From Parus major (Eukaryota; Chordata; Aves; Passeriformes; Paridae), in assembly GCF_001522545.3 (NCBI RefSeq), contig NC_031774.1:17794296-17858295 (forward strand): a stretch of DNA of 64,000 nt. The letters run 5' to 3'. The notes under the pieces were generated by a model. It saw only the letters and a list, made by a program, of their open reading frames with translations, did not search any database and was not told the DNA's origin. Below are positions 13,602 to 25,948 of this stretch, in pieces (position 1 is the stretch's first letter; each line of letters opens with the position of its first letter). A program made the translations under genes and the position numbers.

Positions 13602-13696
13602 GGGGGCGGGGCCCGGGGGCGGGGGCCCGCGCGGGAGGGGCGGGGCCAGGGGAGGCGGGCCAATGGGGCGCGGAGGGGGCGCGGGCGGGGCGGGGC
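13602..13696 (+). promoter_or_regulatory. GC boxes and CCAAT box of core promoter
   Basis: Sp1/KLF-type GC boxes are visible at 13602-13612 (GGGGGCGGGGC), 13637-13647 (GGGGCGGGGCC) and around 13686-13696 (CGGGGCGGGGC). A CCAAT box in GGGCCAATGGGG context lies at 13660-13664. NF-Y sites usually sit about 60-100 bp upstream of the start of transcription, which would put the start near 13720-13760. This is inference from motif spacing. Confidence 0.6.
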
Positions 13697-13729
13697 CCGG
13701 CCGTGGCATGTGGCGGGGCCGCGGGGCTC

Positions 13730-13860
13730 CGGTGTCCCTTCCCTTCCCGGGGCTCTTCCCTGCCGTCCCCTGTCTTTCCCTGCCCGCGGGGGCGGCGCCA
13801 GCGCCGGCCGAGCGCCTCTCCCGCCCCGGGAGCGCGTCCTCCCACGGGCTCCGCCACGTC
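13730..13860 (+). other. C11orf24: Probable non-coding exon 1 (5' UTR) of C11orf24
   Basis: The 3' boundary is a good splice donor, CCACGTC|GTGAGTTG, at 13860/13861 inside the CpG island. The 5' end is only estimated from the CCAAT and GC-box positions. No coding start in this exon is needed, because the initiator ATG lies in exon 2. The intron it would open is 16.3 kb long. Spliced RNA joining 13860 to 30126 (or 30137) would establish it. Confidence 0.55.
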
Positions 13861-14220
13861 GTGAGTTGCGGGCGGGCGGTGACTCGTCCTGGGCCTGAGG
13901 GAGCGCGGGCGGGAGGGACGCGGTGCCGGGCGAGCGGCCGTGCCGGGGCTCTCGCGGGGGCGCGGAGCCCGGGCGGGTGCGGCGGGCGAGGAGCCGCGGC
14001 CCGCGAGGGGGGAGCGGCGGCTCGGCAGCCGTTCCCGTGAACCGCCGCACAAGTTGCGAGTACATTTGCGGCACGAGTTACCGATAAATGTTGCCGTAAG
14101 TTGCTGTCCTCCCCCCGCAGCAGCGGAGGGAGCGGTGGCTGTGCTCCCCTGCAGTCTGTGAACGCTTGTAGATGGTTTTGTTAGTGGGGAGAACTGGGTT
14201 TCATTGCGGGAAGAGGTGAT

Positions 14221-14230
14221 TGACTCAGCA
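14221..14230 (+). promoter_or_regulatory. AP-1 / antioxidant-response (MARE-like) site
   Basis: The sequence TGACTCAGCA joins a perfect AP-1 core (TGACTCA) to the TGAnnnnGCA pattern of NRF2/small-Maf sites. It lies about 360 bp downstream of the proposed first exon, still close to the CpG island. A motif match alone does not show binding. Confidence 0.4.
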
Positions 14231-17200
14231 AGTAACTCACCGCCCGAGTGTAACATTTTTTTAGGCCCTGTGGACCACCTCAAAGATGCCGTGTCTGTAG
14301 GAGCCACCACCCTTAGGCACGGCATCGCTGATATGTAAATATATCGTGTGTCCAAATGAATAATGTTGAGTGTGTGCAAGTGAGGTTACGCTGGTAAGTG
14401 GCATCCTGTGGTATCGTCCTGAAATCTTTTTCAATTTACCCTACCTTAAGTAAAGGTTTTCAGAAGGTTTAACTGTGCCCTGGGCAATGTTAGCAAGGTA
14501 TCAGCTGGAGTCCAGGAAATGGCAGGAAGAGTAAACACCGTTCTTTGACCAAGCTCTCAAATACAGCACTCTCTGGGGGTATCCTATTGCAGTGAATCTT
14601 CATCTGGTGCATTCAGCAAATCCTTTAACTTTCCTCTCTGTCTCCCAAACTTTGTTTTCTAGGATTGGCAAAGAAAACTCCTGTCGCAGGATTGTGTCAA
14701 GTAATGTGCCTTGATGTTAGCTGGCTGAATCCCTGCCGGACTTGGTCATGCCACACCACTGCTGTTTCCTGATAAAGTGAGTTATCAGACTGCTTACTGG
14801 AGGGACAAACCCAAGAAATCCTCCCCACCTTCAGACAGATTGTGATGCAGTTTTGATGAGCAATGTAAACTTGCTGATAGTGAACATTTGGTGCCCTTTA
14901 GTCCTCAGAGGGCTTGTGACTGAACAGTAGCTTTGAAAACTAGGCTCTAGGATGCAGGTTGACGCAATGTTTTTGTCTCAAAAGTGCATGTATATTTGTA
15001 TTAATCAAATTTATCTACCATAATCAACCACTACTGTGTATGTTAATGCAGCCCATTATGTGGCAATGGATTGTTTAGAAGAAATCCATCAATTTTTGTG
15101 AGCTTTTGTGTCTGTAGTAGATTTGTACATGTTGTGCGTGTTTGCTGCTTGGTTCTGGCTTTTATGTGTAGTGCATGTATACACACATGTATTGTTTTAG
15201 TACTTTTTTGGAAGAAATTCCAGGCCACATGCCTCTTAACATGTTGGTGAGGGCGTCTTTATTTTTTGTTTTTAATTGCAAATTCCCTTCTGGATTTATG
15301 AACCCATCTGCCAGGAAACAGACTTTTCATCTGGTTATCTATTATTGAAATTCTTATTGGCACATCCATACAACCTGAAGCCTCTGCCTTCTAAGGGAAT
15401 TCTCCTGGCACAGGCTTTTTGAAGGTTACAGGAGTAAATTGCAAGCAAAATTTCAAGCTTTGGTGATGGAAGAACTTCAGTACTGAAGACCTTGTGATGT
15501 GTTTAAAATGTCTGGATGCATAGCCTGGATTACAGGAGGTGTACTAGCAGACTTTTTACTAGTATGTTACTGGCTAAATTTTCAAGGGAAAATGTTGCAG
15601 GAACATTAATGAATGGAGATTGTGCATGGGAAAGCTGGAGGAAAAAGCAGTCAATTCACCAGGACTTGCAGGTAGTTCCTCAGGTAGTGCATTGCAGAGC
15701 AGTGACAACCCACAGCAGCTGAGTGTTTGTCCTTGTTTCAACTGGGATGGGATGCTCTTCTGAAGGAGGTGTCATGCACATGCTGGTTCAAAGCTCATTT
15801 GTGAGGCACATGAGATACCCTTCCCACCCAGGTCCAACACAGTAATTGTTGGATGAAACTCCACGGGTTGTGCTGAACCAGCAGCCAGACAATGTGATCT
15901 TTAAGACTTTTTTTCCTCCTGCCCTTAAAAGGACTGGGAGGGCAGTATCCCTGCTGTGTGTGCTGGATGCCATCTGACACTGTGTGCTCTGGTTCAGCAA
16001 GGCTGGTTCCCTTCCCAGCTTCCAGCCTGTTCTGCAGGTGTAATCATTTGTCATACCCCACATGTCAATGATATCCAGCCTGTCTGGGTGTGGAAAGGGC
16101 TGTTGACTTTGTTGATAGCGAAGCCAAGAAGTCCTGTGAAATAAACTGCTATTGGGTCCTCTCTTGCTTGATGGTAGCAAGCATTTGATGTGTTAATTTC
16201 TCCAGTCATTTCTGGTTCCCTTCCTACAGCTTAGACTGGGGGAGTTAGTGAAGGAGTTGTGAATTGGCAGCTGGGTCTAAGGATGCTTCTGGATGCACTG
16301 CAGGGACAGTGACAATGCTAAAAATTAGTGCAGGCAGGTGCATTTTGGGTTCACAGCTCCTTCAGCTTTTGACTGCTGGCAATCTGAGAGAGTCCCCATG
16401 CAGGTAAGATGCTCAGCATGCTTGTGGTGCAGCAATTCATTCAGGGAAGGAGAGCTTGTCTCTGCTGTGGTATGGAGATCCCCTTCTTGAAGGTTGGAAC
16501 CACATGATTATCTTGCTGGTGTGTAAAGTAGCACTTGGGTGCTTGCTGTTTTGCTGTCTGGTTTGCTCATTGCTATGGTTCTGTAGGTGAAAACCTTGCA
16601 TTTAGCTGAGGGCTCTGCTTTGCTGTTCTTGTGATTTCCCTGGGATGAGGTTTCCTCAGGGCAGTTTTGAATGTCCATCACCATGGGTGCCAAAATGTCT
16701 GACAGTCTTTAATTTCCTTTGTGGGCTTTATTTTTCTTTGCTGTTCTGGGCACAGCCTCCTCACAGCTCAGATCATGGGTTTTAGTGTTGAGAGGTAGGT
16801 GTGCTGCTGCACTGGCACCAAGGTGGTGCTGTGTAGTCAAACTGGATGGGACTGAAACCAGTGGTGGCATTGCTGTGGTGGGAAGGCTGGTCTTTAACCA
16901 CCCTTTGCAGAATGCGGGATCTCTGGAACGGTGTGACAGTGTGTGGGTCTGGATTCTTCATCATGTCCTTTCCTCCTGTTTGAAATGGTTGCTGTCAAGC
17001 ATTTGGAAAGCACACTGGGTGCTTGTTTGGTTGGTTGTTTTCCTGCAGGATGATGTGCTATGAAGAAAGAAACAGAAGGCAGAGAGCCAGGGATATGGGT
17101 ACTTGTTTATTTGCAGCCAGCTGGACTGTCCCCACGGTGGCAGGACCCACAGTTCGTTTGTACATCTTGCACCAGCTTGAGGAACCAGCTGGTCCCCCTA

Positions 17201-17287
17201 TTTGAGCAGGAAGTTTGGCCTGTGGGTTGCAGGGGTTTGCCTGGGTTATCTCTGTGCATCACCACAGCTCTTGGCACCTTTGCTTGG

Positions 17288-17312
17288 GGAGACTCAGCTG
17301 GGCTGAGTCTCC
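17288..17312. repeat. Perfect 11-bp inverted repeat (hairpin)
   Basis: GGAGACTCAGC at 17288-17298 and GCTGAGTCTCC at 17302-17312 are perfect reverse complements separated by 3 nt. A related GGAGACAGC follows, with a doubled CCTAAAGGA segment beside it. Function is unknown. Confidence 0.85.
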
Positions 17313-19151
17313 TAAAGGAGACAGCTGTGTCCCCTAAAGGACAACTAAATTGTGTTCTACAGATGTGGCCATGTGTATGAGACCCCGTAGTTACATCTGT
17401 TATTCCTGAAGAACACAGAGAGGGAAGGAGAGGTGCTCTGTGTACAAGAGCCTTTTTATTACTTACTGAGACATTCAGCAAGTCCCCTTCACTGCTTCTG
17501 CTAACAATGACTGTCCAGCAGGGCATTGGGTTTGCCTTCCCAGGCTCCACCTGGCTCTGACTTGGTGCCAGGCCAAGAGAACTACTTATGCAATAGACCA
17601 GCAAAACATGTCAGTCTATATTTCTCATGTGTCCCTGTGTCCTGGTTTCAGATTTTTTTAAAAAAAACAAAAGAGGGTGAAGGAGAGTGGCTGATAAAAT
17701 TTGTGTTGAATTTTACATGTATGTTTGTGTTGGATTTATATTTGTTTGGCTTGAGGAGAGACTTTGCAGCACTTTAACTAAATCTGGTTTTAAATCCACT
17801 TAAGTTAAACTCCTACTACAGCTAGTGTGTGGAGACCAGGATGAAATCTCATTAATTTTAATAGGATTAAGCATGTTCTTTTGCTGAGTCTTCTTCTCTA
17901 TCTTTTTTTTTGTTTGGCTTCTCTGTATAGAAAGCAGGATAAACCTTTCCACTCTTCCACCTCTTTGTGAAAATGCTTTGACAGTCTCACAGAAATGTGT
18001 CTCTGGTTGCATACAATAACGTTTTACACATTTTTTTCCTATGCTTTCAGCTGTAGTCCTACTGTATTCAGGCTTTTATTGGCTTTTGCTTTCCCTAAAG
18101 GCGCAATAATTCCTGACAGCAAGAAAGCATTTACAAGTGTTTGCATGGTAAGTTTCTACACTCAAAATCATTATTTTTGCTTTTGGTCTCTCTGGATAGA
18201 TTTGAAACTGCTGTAAAACAAGCCAGTTAGTAGAGAGAAACTCTGTAGAAGTCAGCAGGACCTGAGCATGTGCAGATGGGTGAGGGCAAAATTAATCTCT
18301 GTTCACCAAGCAGGAATAAACTGAAGAACAGGAAATAAAGGTAGAAGTGGTCTGAATGCAAACTGCTTGAAGGGAAATATTTGGGGTCTGTCTAAGATTG
18401 AACAACCATTAACTGGAGAGGAAGCTGCTTCATGCATTTGTGTTACCTCTTTACTTCCACGTTTCCTGGTGTTCATCATGCCCTGAATATCAGAATTGAT
18501 ACAGGAATTTGATTTGTTTGTAATTCATGTTATAGGAACACTCCTTCCCTCTCTCCATCTGAAAAGAAAAATGCCACAGCAGGTATTTCCAGATGTTCTG
18601 AGACGCTGCTAATAACACAATACATACATACTTTCATAGGAAAAGCTGACTTGTACCTGTGTACTAAGCTGGATTTCAAGAGACTTGATTTTCATTTTGA
18701 CTTCCAGCTCTGACCAGTTCCTCCTATAGATAGACATGAATGACTCAATCTTTTCACACCCCTTTTCCCACCCTGTGAGATAAGGGAGGGTTTATCTACC
18801 TTGCCTCTGCTCTGCTCTTTTGAACTGATGCCTTGTTGTGCTGTGGACTAACCCATATTACAAAGGTTGGGCTGGTGTTTTTGTGTCAGCAAATCTCCTC
18901 TATGCCATCAATCCTGTTGATGAAACTTTACATCATCAGTGTGTTGTCTTGCTGGCAGTAGCATGTAGGTTGAAACTCCTGTATCAAATTAAAAAAGGAG
19001 AATGTGGTGGGGCAAAAAAAGCTTTCTGGGTTTTTCTTTCCATAAGATAAACAGAGATTGGCTTATTAAGGGGGTTAAGGATGGACACTTCTGACAGCTG
19101 CCCAGTGATACCTTGAAATTCTCTATGTGCAAGCAAAGAGCATTTATTCCC

Positions 19152-19680
19152 ATCATAAAAGGGTTAGGCTTGGAAGGGACCTTGAATATCATCTGGTTCC
19201 AAACCCCCTGACATGGGCAGAGATGATCACATTGCTCAGGGTTCCTTCCAACCTGGCCCTGAACACTTTCAGAGGAGGGATATCTACAACTTTTCTGAGC
19301 AACCTGTGCCAGTGCCTTACCACCCTCATGAGGAAAAACTTAATCCTAGCATATAAGCTAAATCTCTCCTTGTCCTGTCACTCTCTTCCCCTGTAAAAAG
19401 TCCATCTCCCTATTTTCTATATGCCTCCTTTAAGTACTGAAAGACCACAATGCGGTCACCCCAGGATCTTTTCTTCTTCAGTCTGAACAACCCCAACTCT
19501 CTCAGCCTGTCCTCATGGGAGAGGTGCTGAACACAGCACTCCAGGTTGGGTCTCATCAGAGCAGAGTAGAAGGCAGTGTTCCCTCCCTTGACCTACTGGC
19601 CATGCTGCTCTTCATGCAGCCCAGGCTTTCTGGGCTGCAAGTGTGCATTGCTAAGACATAAGTTACATCTTCATCTATGA
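19152..19680 (-). mobile_element. CR1 LINE, about 0.5 kb truncated copy
   Basis: The + strand reads GGGTTAGGCTTGGAAGGGAC and CCTTGAATATCATCTGGTTC, then runs through ACCTGTGCCAGTGCCTTACC, GTAAAAAGTCCATCTCCC, CTGAACAACCCCAACTCTCT and CAGCCTGTCCTCATGGGAGA. It ends in the segment GCCCAGGCTTTCTGGGCTGC. This is the reverse complement of the CR1 3' region over roughly 500 bp, so the copy is minus-strand with its 3' end at the left. It is diverged, truncated at its 5' side and non-coding. Confidence 0.92.
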
Positions 19681-22600
19681 TGGTGTTTGTTTAAGGGATT
19701 GCCAGCAGTTTATATTTGCACTGGAAGTGGCAGGAGCCATGTGTTCTAGCTGTAATGACCATCTCTGAGGTGGCTGGAGTAGGCATGTGCTGTGACTGAA
19801 ATGCATCACTGATGATGTCTGGGATATCCCTGACTCCAGTGGGCACATTTTGGATGGTGAAGCCAGCAAGGGATTGCAGTGTCATGAGCCTGGTGGTGGC
19901 TACACCACTCAATTTTATGCGTGTCACAGGTTCCACAGGTTCTGCTAGGCTTATTCTCACACATAAAGTTATGTGAGTTTTTGTGTGTTTAGGGTATTAC
20001 TGCCTAAGAGAGATATGCTAATGTGGAAACAGCTCATAATGTTCTTCAGGGACACTTGCTTGAGTTTGAGAAACACGTGGCCTGGTCTGAGCTCTAATGC
20101 AGATGGCTTTTGTTAGCAGCTGACTTGGTAAGCAAAAGCAGGATGTTGTGTTTGTTTGCTGTTTAGCAAATAGCTTTTGACTCAATCCCATGTATTTGTA
20201 GATTCCTGTATGTTGCTTTTCTGTCCATTGCAAGGGAAGCAAGGATTTCTAGGCTTTGAAAATCTTGTAATGTGTAGAAGCTGGATGTATGTTGATGCAA
20301 TGAAATATGAAATACATGATTTAACAGCTGTAGCAGAAGTGGGTTTCCAGCGCTGATGATCCATCCTCTTAAGGAATATCTGAATGAAAGTGTTTAAAAA
20401 TAAGATACAAGCAGAAAACGCTGGTGAGTTGGGGGATTTTGGTTGCCATTTTTTTTTCCTGCAGATTTTAGCAATATTAGTAAGCAGCTCTTTCTGGGTG
20501 GTATGTTCTGCACTTGGTCTTTGACCCCTCTGAAAGTGGAAACAGATGTAATGCAAACTGCGGAGTAGGCAACCTGCCCCCTGGGAGCTGACTGAAAACA
20601 AACCCCTCTACTGAATGAGCTCTTAAGTTATTACATGTCTTGGGACAAATTTGTTTGCAGTAAATCAGTAAGATAACACCTGCAGAGGTCCCTTCTGGAG
20701 TTAAAATACATGCTCCAAAATTTTGATAAACGGCTGACTCGGGCATTCACATTTGTAGTTGCTTCTTAGGAAGATACAATGAATGCCATCCAGTGAGCAT
20801 AGAGCTGTAACACAGGATTTCATACAGAAATTCATCTGCATAAAAGATGTCTGGGGGAAGGAGAGAATTTGTAAATAAAATACGTGGACAAATTTAGTTC
20901 AGTATTTTTCTCTCATCTCCAGGAATGCTACTGCTGGATGGAAGTGCTTTAAAAAGCAAAGACTGAAACGGTGGGCAAGCAGTTTAAATGGTTAGAGGTT
21001 GTTTGATTTTGTAGATGTTAATATGCATCTGCATAGGTAGAGAATTTTCTGTCTTGGCCTATAGGTACTAGATGTTTGCTAAGCAAGTTCCTTTTCAGAT
21101 GTCTGTCAGAAAAAAAGGCATATAAACCTAAAAATCACCCCAAAATCCTCAACACATGATCCTCACTGCAGTGCAGTTTTTCTGCTCTGTTGTCAGCTTG
21201 GGCAGATTTACCTCATGATATAATTCCAGGCAACTGAAGTGAAAGTGCCCTTCTGCATTATATCCCGAGAAGATGCTGGTTCTAAACCCAAAATAGAGAA
21301 GGAGCCTGAAGAACCTTCTGGTCCTCTGACCCATTGCTGTCTGGTGCTTTCTCTGATCTCTTGTGGGAATTTTCAGATTTCTGGACGATTTTAAGAAGCA
21401 AACACATTTCTCAGTAGTTGACAGTTGTGATGCCAAACATGGGCTGTGTCACTCAGATTCCTGACACTCTGTAGGAATGACTCTGCTGCTTATGTAGGGC
21501 AGTTCTTGGTTTACTACAAACTGCAGCTTTTGAGGAAAGCAGCTTTGGTGCTACTTCACCTTGTGTTCTGAGGCAGTGTACTGGTAGGATTTAACCCCTT
21601 CCTTACAGCTGAACAGGAGCAAGAGCAGGTTTATAGGTTTGAGGTCCCTACAATGGGACCCTTCAGCCTTCGAGTTGGACTTGTTAGTCTGGGCTCTAGT
21701 TCTGAGGGTCCTAAACTTTGTTTAAAGGAAGAGGCTGAAGAGGTTGAGGTTGTTGTACCTCAGTGCTGGCTGCCTGGGTTCTCACTTTTCTGCATTTGTA
21801 GCCATTTTTCGTTCCAGTCTTGCAGAGTCTCTAGCAGCAAACAATTTGAAACAAAAGGTGTTGTTTGATAGGTAGAAGTGCATGTTAATTGAAGTGTGAA
21901 TTATTTCATTCTTGGCACATCTTTTGGTTTGTATCTGATTTCGTTCAGTCACAGTCTGTTCCATCTGTTGACTCCTTACCTGTAATGGTGATCTGATGAT
22001 ATTGGACAGTTTTGTACTGGAGTACAGTGGAACTGAAGTCTTCAGAACATCACTCAGAAGCAAGCAGTAAGAGTTTCTGCTGATAGTGTGGTTTTCCCAT
22101 GCTCGTCCTTTCCCTTATTTTTGTCATCTGAGCTTGGACAACATCTCCCAGGGAAACTCTTGGCCTAGATAATTAGTGTATGGTGAGGTCGTCTTTGAAC
22201 CAGGGTGTAACCAGGGTTTATCTTGTTGGTAGTTTGGCTTTTCTAGTTCACCGTTCCCCTCATTACAGGATCGGAGCATCTTTATCAGTAGCCAGAAGTT
22301 TCTAATTGGTTCAGTCTTCCTGATGCTTTTAGGTCACAGCTCCTGGAGGAGTAAGAATAACCTCTTGGGTTTGTTACAACAGCAGGTATTAAAATTTGAG
22401 AGAGAGGTTTCAACTTTGGGTTTTTTTCTATGTTTGTTGCTGTACTGCTGAGCAAGTATTGAAGACTGATATAAGCACAGAGGCATCTGAAATGGCTTCT
22501 GAAAATATCTGTATTGGTGACCCCATTTGTCCAGTCAAATACAGAGCACTTTGCACATTTGTGTCTGGTACAAGTTAAGCTGATGTTTGTGGCAGTTGTA

Positions 22601-25600
22601 ATCTCTCTTGGTGAGCTGCTCTGCTGACTTCCTGTAGGTGCCCATGACATTCAGGTGGTCTGCTGGGATAGTTTTGGAGTGCTTTTTAGCCACATCAGCA
22701 GCAGACAGACAGATGGACAGACCTTCTATATTGAGCTCAGAAAGGTTCAGAAGAATCTGCTGCTGCCTATGTAATCTCTCTTCCATGAATGAGGGGCTCC
22801 GTAATACTGGAACACCTTTGAGCAAGGTCTGGAGAGCTGGAAGACTGGAAGGGCTTTGAGGAGCTCAAACCAAGCTTATTTTACTTTATTAATCAGTTTT
22901 TGAGTATCAAGACTCAAAACTGTAATAAAGAGTTTATTCTGAAATGGAAAAGAGGAAACCCAGAACAAGGTAGGAGAGCACAGCTGCTGCCCTGTTGGTG
23001 TGCAGGAGATGAAACCCAAGAGCTGGTCTGAAGCACTTCTGCAGATGCTGCCTTGGCAGCCCGTGAGAGTAAGGAGAGGGAAGGATGTTTTTCCTCTATG
23101 TTCTGATAACAGGTTTCAATTCAGGTTGGTGCATGACCTGAAGACTTGCTGGCTAAGAGGAACCTGCCACAGGGAAGACCAGCAAGGATGAGGAGAGCTG
23201 CTATTGCATTTAACTCTTTCTTTGTTTGGAAAAAAATAGATTTGGTTATGCTTTCCCACCCACCCTGCCCTGTGATTTCCACACCTTTCAAGCTGTCAGA
23301 ATCACAAAGCAGTGATGCATGTGCCAGCAAACTTTATTTGATATCGCTATATATGTGTTCCTGGCTTGGAGACTTTAGGGAGAATCTCTTCTTTGTCCTA
23401 ACATGTATAGTGAAAACCTCCCCAGTGTCATATTGCATTGAGATAAGCTGCAGTGTCTTTCTGCTGCATCTCACCAGAGGTCTTCCATATGAAACTACCT
23501 TTGTTTTTTAACCTGAGTTGTTTGCTTAAATGGAGGAAACCTCCTGTAATCTAGGACCCTTCAGGTTTTGCTTGTGAGGATAACTGGAGGTAGAGCCACA
23601 TGTTTGGATTTTTTAATTATTTTTTTTTTAATTTGTGTTTATTTTCTGTATTTCAGGGTATGCACAAAGATCTTGCTTCCTTGAAGAAAGAAGTAGCCAA
23701 AAATGTTTACATTTCTTCTGGTTGTTTTAGGGCTGAGCAGACAGTCCCTTTCAGTCATTCCACTGGGGTTGTGTTTTAGCTGTTTCCAGGCTCTGTGAAC
23801 TTTTCCTGAGTTTCTGAGCTCCCACAGCCTGATGCTCTTGTAACATAAGGTGACATTTTTGCTGTGTGTAACCCTGCTGAAAACCATGCACAGGCTTAAA
23901 TTCTTGAGCAAAGTTGCAGAACCTTGTGTTCTGGATGGAGGTATGTCCTATGTTACCATGAGCCTAAAATTAGTATTTCAGCTGCATGAAGAGGAGCATA
24001 ATGACTTCTCAGAAATATCTGGAGTGGAAGATAGCATTTCAGTGAAACTTGAATTGATCTGGATTGTCAGGAATTTGCTGACTCTGGTAAAATTCTGGAG
24101 GGCAGGAGGTGGGTGGGTGACCAGGCTTTAACACGCTGGCACTTGCTCCAGAAGTGACACTTGGTTATTTGTACCTGTGTTGCTGTTATTTGTTACCAAG
24201 TTTCTGCTTGCTAAGTCTCTGTTAGTGCCACACTTGTCAGTTTTGGATTTAATAGCACCTCAGGCACAGTTTATTTCTGTGCATGTGGAATGTGCTCGTT
24301 CTAGCTTCTAAAGCCATCCCTCAGCAAGCATGAAGCACCTGCCCTGCAGAGTACCTGCTGCTGCAGGCACTTGGAGAAACCAACCTCAGGAGGTGGCCTC
24401 TTACCCTTCTTGATGAACTTTGCTCTGTGTTAGTTCAAGGCTGCAGAGTTCATGTGGGAGCCCACTGGGATGGTTCCTTTGAGGGTCTTGTTGAAAGCTG
24501 GTTAATTTGAAACACATGGCGTGAAATGCCCTGCATATGATCTCCAGTTCCCATGAGACAACAACACGTCTGAAAACTTCTATCTGCTTCGGGTGCAGAC
24601 CAGACATGGGAAGGTTGCAGTTGAGCCATAGTAGAGATTTTTATTGCTTAAAGGTATTTTTGTTGACAGATTTATTGTTCAGTCACAGCTTTATGCAGTT
24701 AGCCTTTGGCAGCTTGCTTTTCTGTATATTAAAACTAGATTGTTTCAGATATTTCAAAACAAGGCACATTTTCATAAATCAAATAGCTGTCTGATCATTT
24801 TTCACAGGAAAAATGTTCTGCTGAGTAGTACTTCTCAGCATCAGAACTGCAGCACATGGCTCTAATATGGGTGAGAAAGGATGATGGATGGGTGATGCTG
24901 GTTTAGGAATTTTAGGCTTTAATATTTTTTTCTTCAGAGGAAAACCATGATCACCATGAAGTCTCAATAGTGTCCTCAACTGTATAAGCTGTCTCCCTTG
25001 TTCCTCCTGAGAGAGGAGCCAAGTGTGCAACCAAGGAACAGAGAGATGGAGATGGGTAAAGCTGGTAGAAACAGCTTTGCAGCTTATCAAAACTTTCTTG
25101 GGGAGCCAAAGGAACTTAATGGCTCTAAATCTGCTGCTCAGAAAATCATATAACTTCATCTGGTCACACTCAGCTGACATTGGGTCAGCCTCGTGTGCCT
25201 TGGTGTTGCCCCTTCTGTCTCCAAACATATCTACATGTGCATCTTCAGTCTTGGAGAGAAGCTTGGGAAGTAAAATGCATCTGAGGGTTGCAGTGCAGAT
25301 TCCCTATCTCCTGTATTCTTGCCTCGATTTACAATGAGATATGATTGTCTTGCCTTGGCAAAATCTTGTTTAATTCTGTTTTTCTAAAGAGAGAAATGTT
25401 GCACTTGTTTAGGAAGCTGACAACACGTCAAGTGTTTAGCAGCAAATGCAAGTGGGAAACAGGCCTTATGCCTTCTCAATTTGATGAGAGAGAGGAGCAC
25501 TGTTGTCTGCAAAAGGTATTCCACCCGTTTTCCCTGCTTTATTATACTGAAGATAGAATGTTTCTTTGCAACTCAGACTGTATTTCATAGCTATTCCATG

Positions 25601-25929
25601 CACACTTAGGAGCATGAGTTTTGAGGCAGTGTCTACTGGCTCCTCAATGACAGCTCAAAAGAGCATGTGTTGCCCTAAATGATTTACTTTGCACACTTTG
25701 TACCTGTGATCTCTAACACCCACATTCCCTTTTTTGTGTGTTTTTTTTGTCTATTTCTGTATCTCTCCTCACTCTGGTGCAGTCATTGCGTGCACCTTGC
25801 AGCTGCTTAACCAGGAACAGCTGAGGCTGCTGGTGGGGGGCATGGAGGCAAGGGATTTATATTCCATGGGCTTCTCTCTGCTCTTGCAACATCATCCCAA
25901 TCATTGTTCTTTGAAATAATGATTTTTTT

Positions 25930-25948
25930 TATTATTATTATTATTATT
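25930..25948. repeat. (ATT)n microsatellite
   Basis: About six ATT units directly follow a run of T. Confidence 0.85.

Larger units (their letters stand above)
13220..14120. promoter_or_regulatory. CpG island with the C11orf24 promoter
   Basis: This is the only strongly GC-rich, CpG-dense stretch in the window. It contains GC boxes, a CCAAT box, short GC-rich tandem repeats and a consensus splice donor on the + strand. No TATA box is evident, as is usual for a housekeeping CpG promoter. It lies upstream of the coding exons of the only supported gene and is therefore assigned to it. Transcription in the opposite direction is possible but nothing in the sequence shows it. Boundaries are estimated by eye. 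Confidence 0.85.

Noticed and set aside
13465..14379. Minus-strand open frame of 304 codons, and a second of 161 codons at 13224-13709, in the GC-rich region
   Set aside because: Both lie in the CpG island, are made almost only of Pro, Arg, Gly and Ala, and lack any domain. Stop codons are simply rare at this GC content.
15729..15755. TGTCCTTGTTTCAACTGGGA, similar to the start of the avian LTR family; a shorter hit, TGTCCTGGTTTCAG, near 17638
   Set aside because: Only 14-22 bp match before similarity ends, too short to call an LTR.
17107..17604. Minus-strand open frame of 165 codons in intron 1
   Set aside because: No recognisable domain, and Ser/Pro-rich composition of the kind random frames give; no exon signals.
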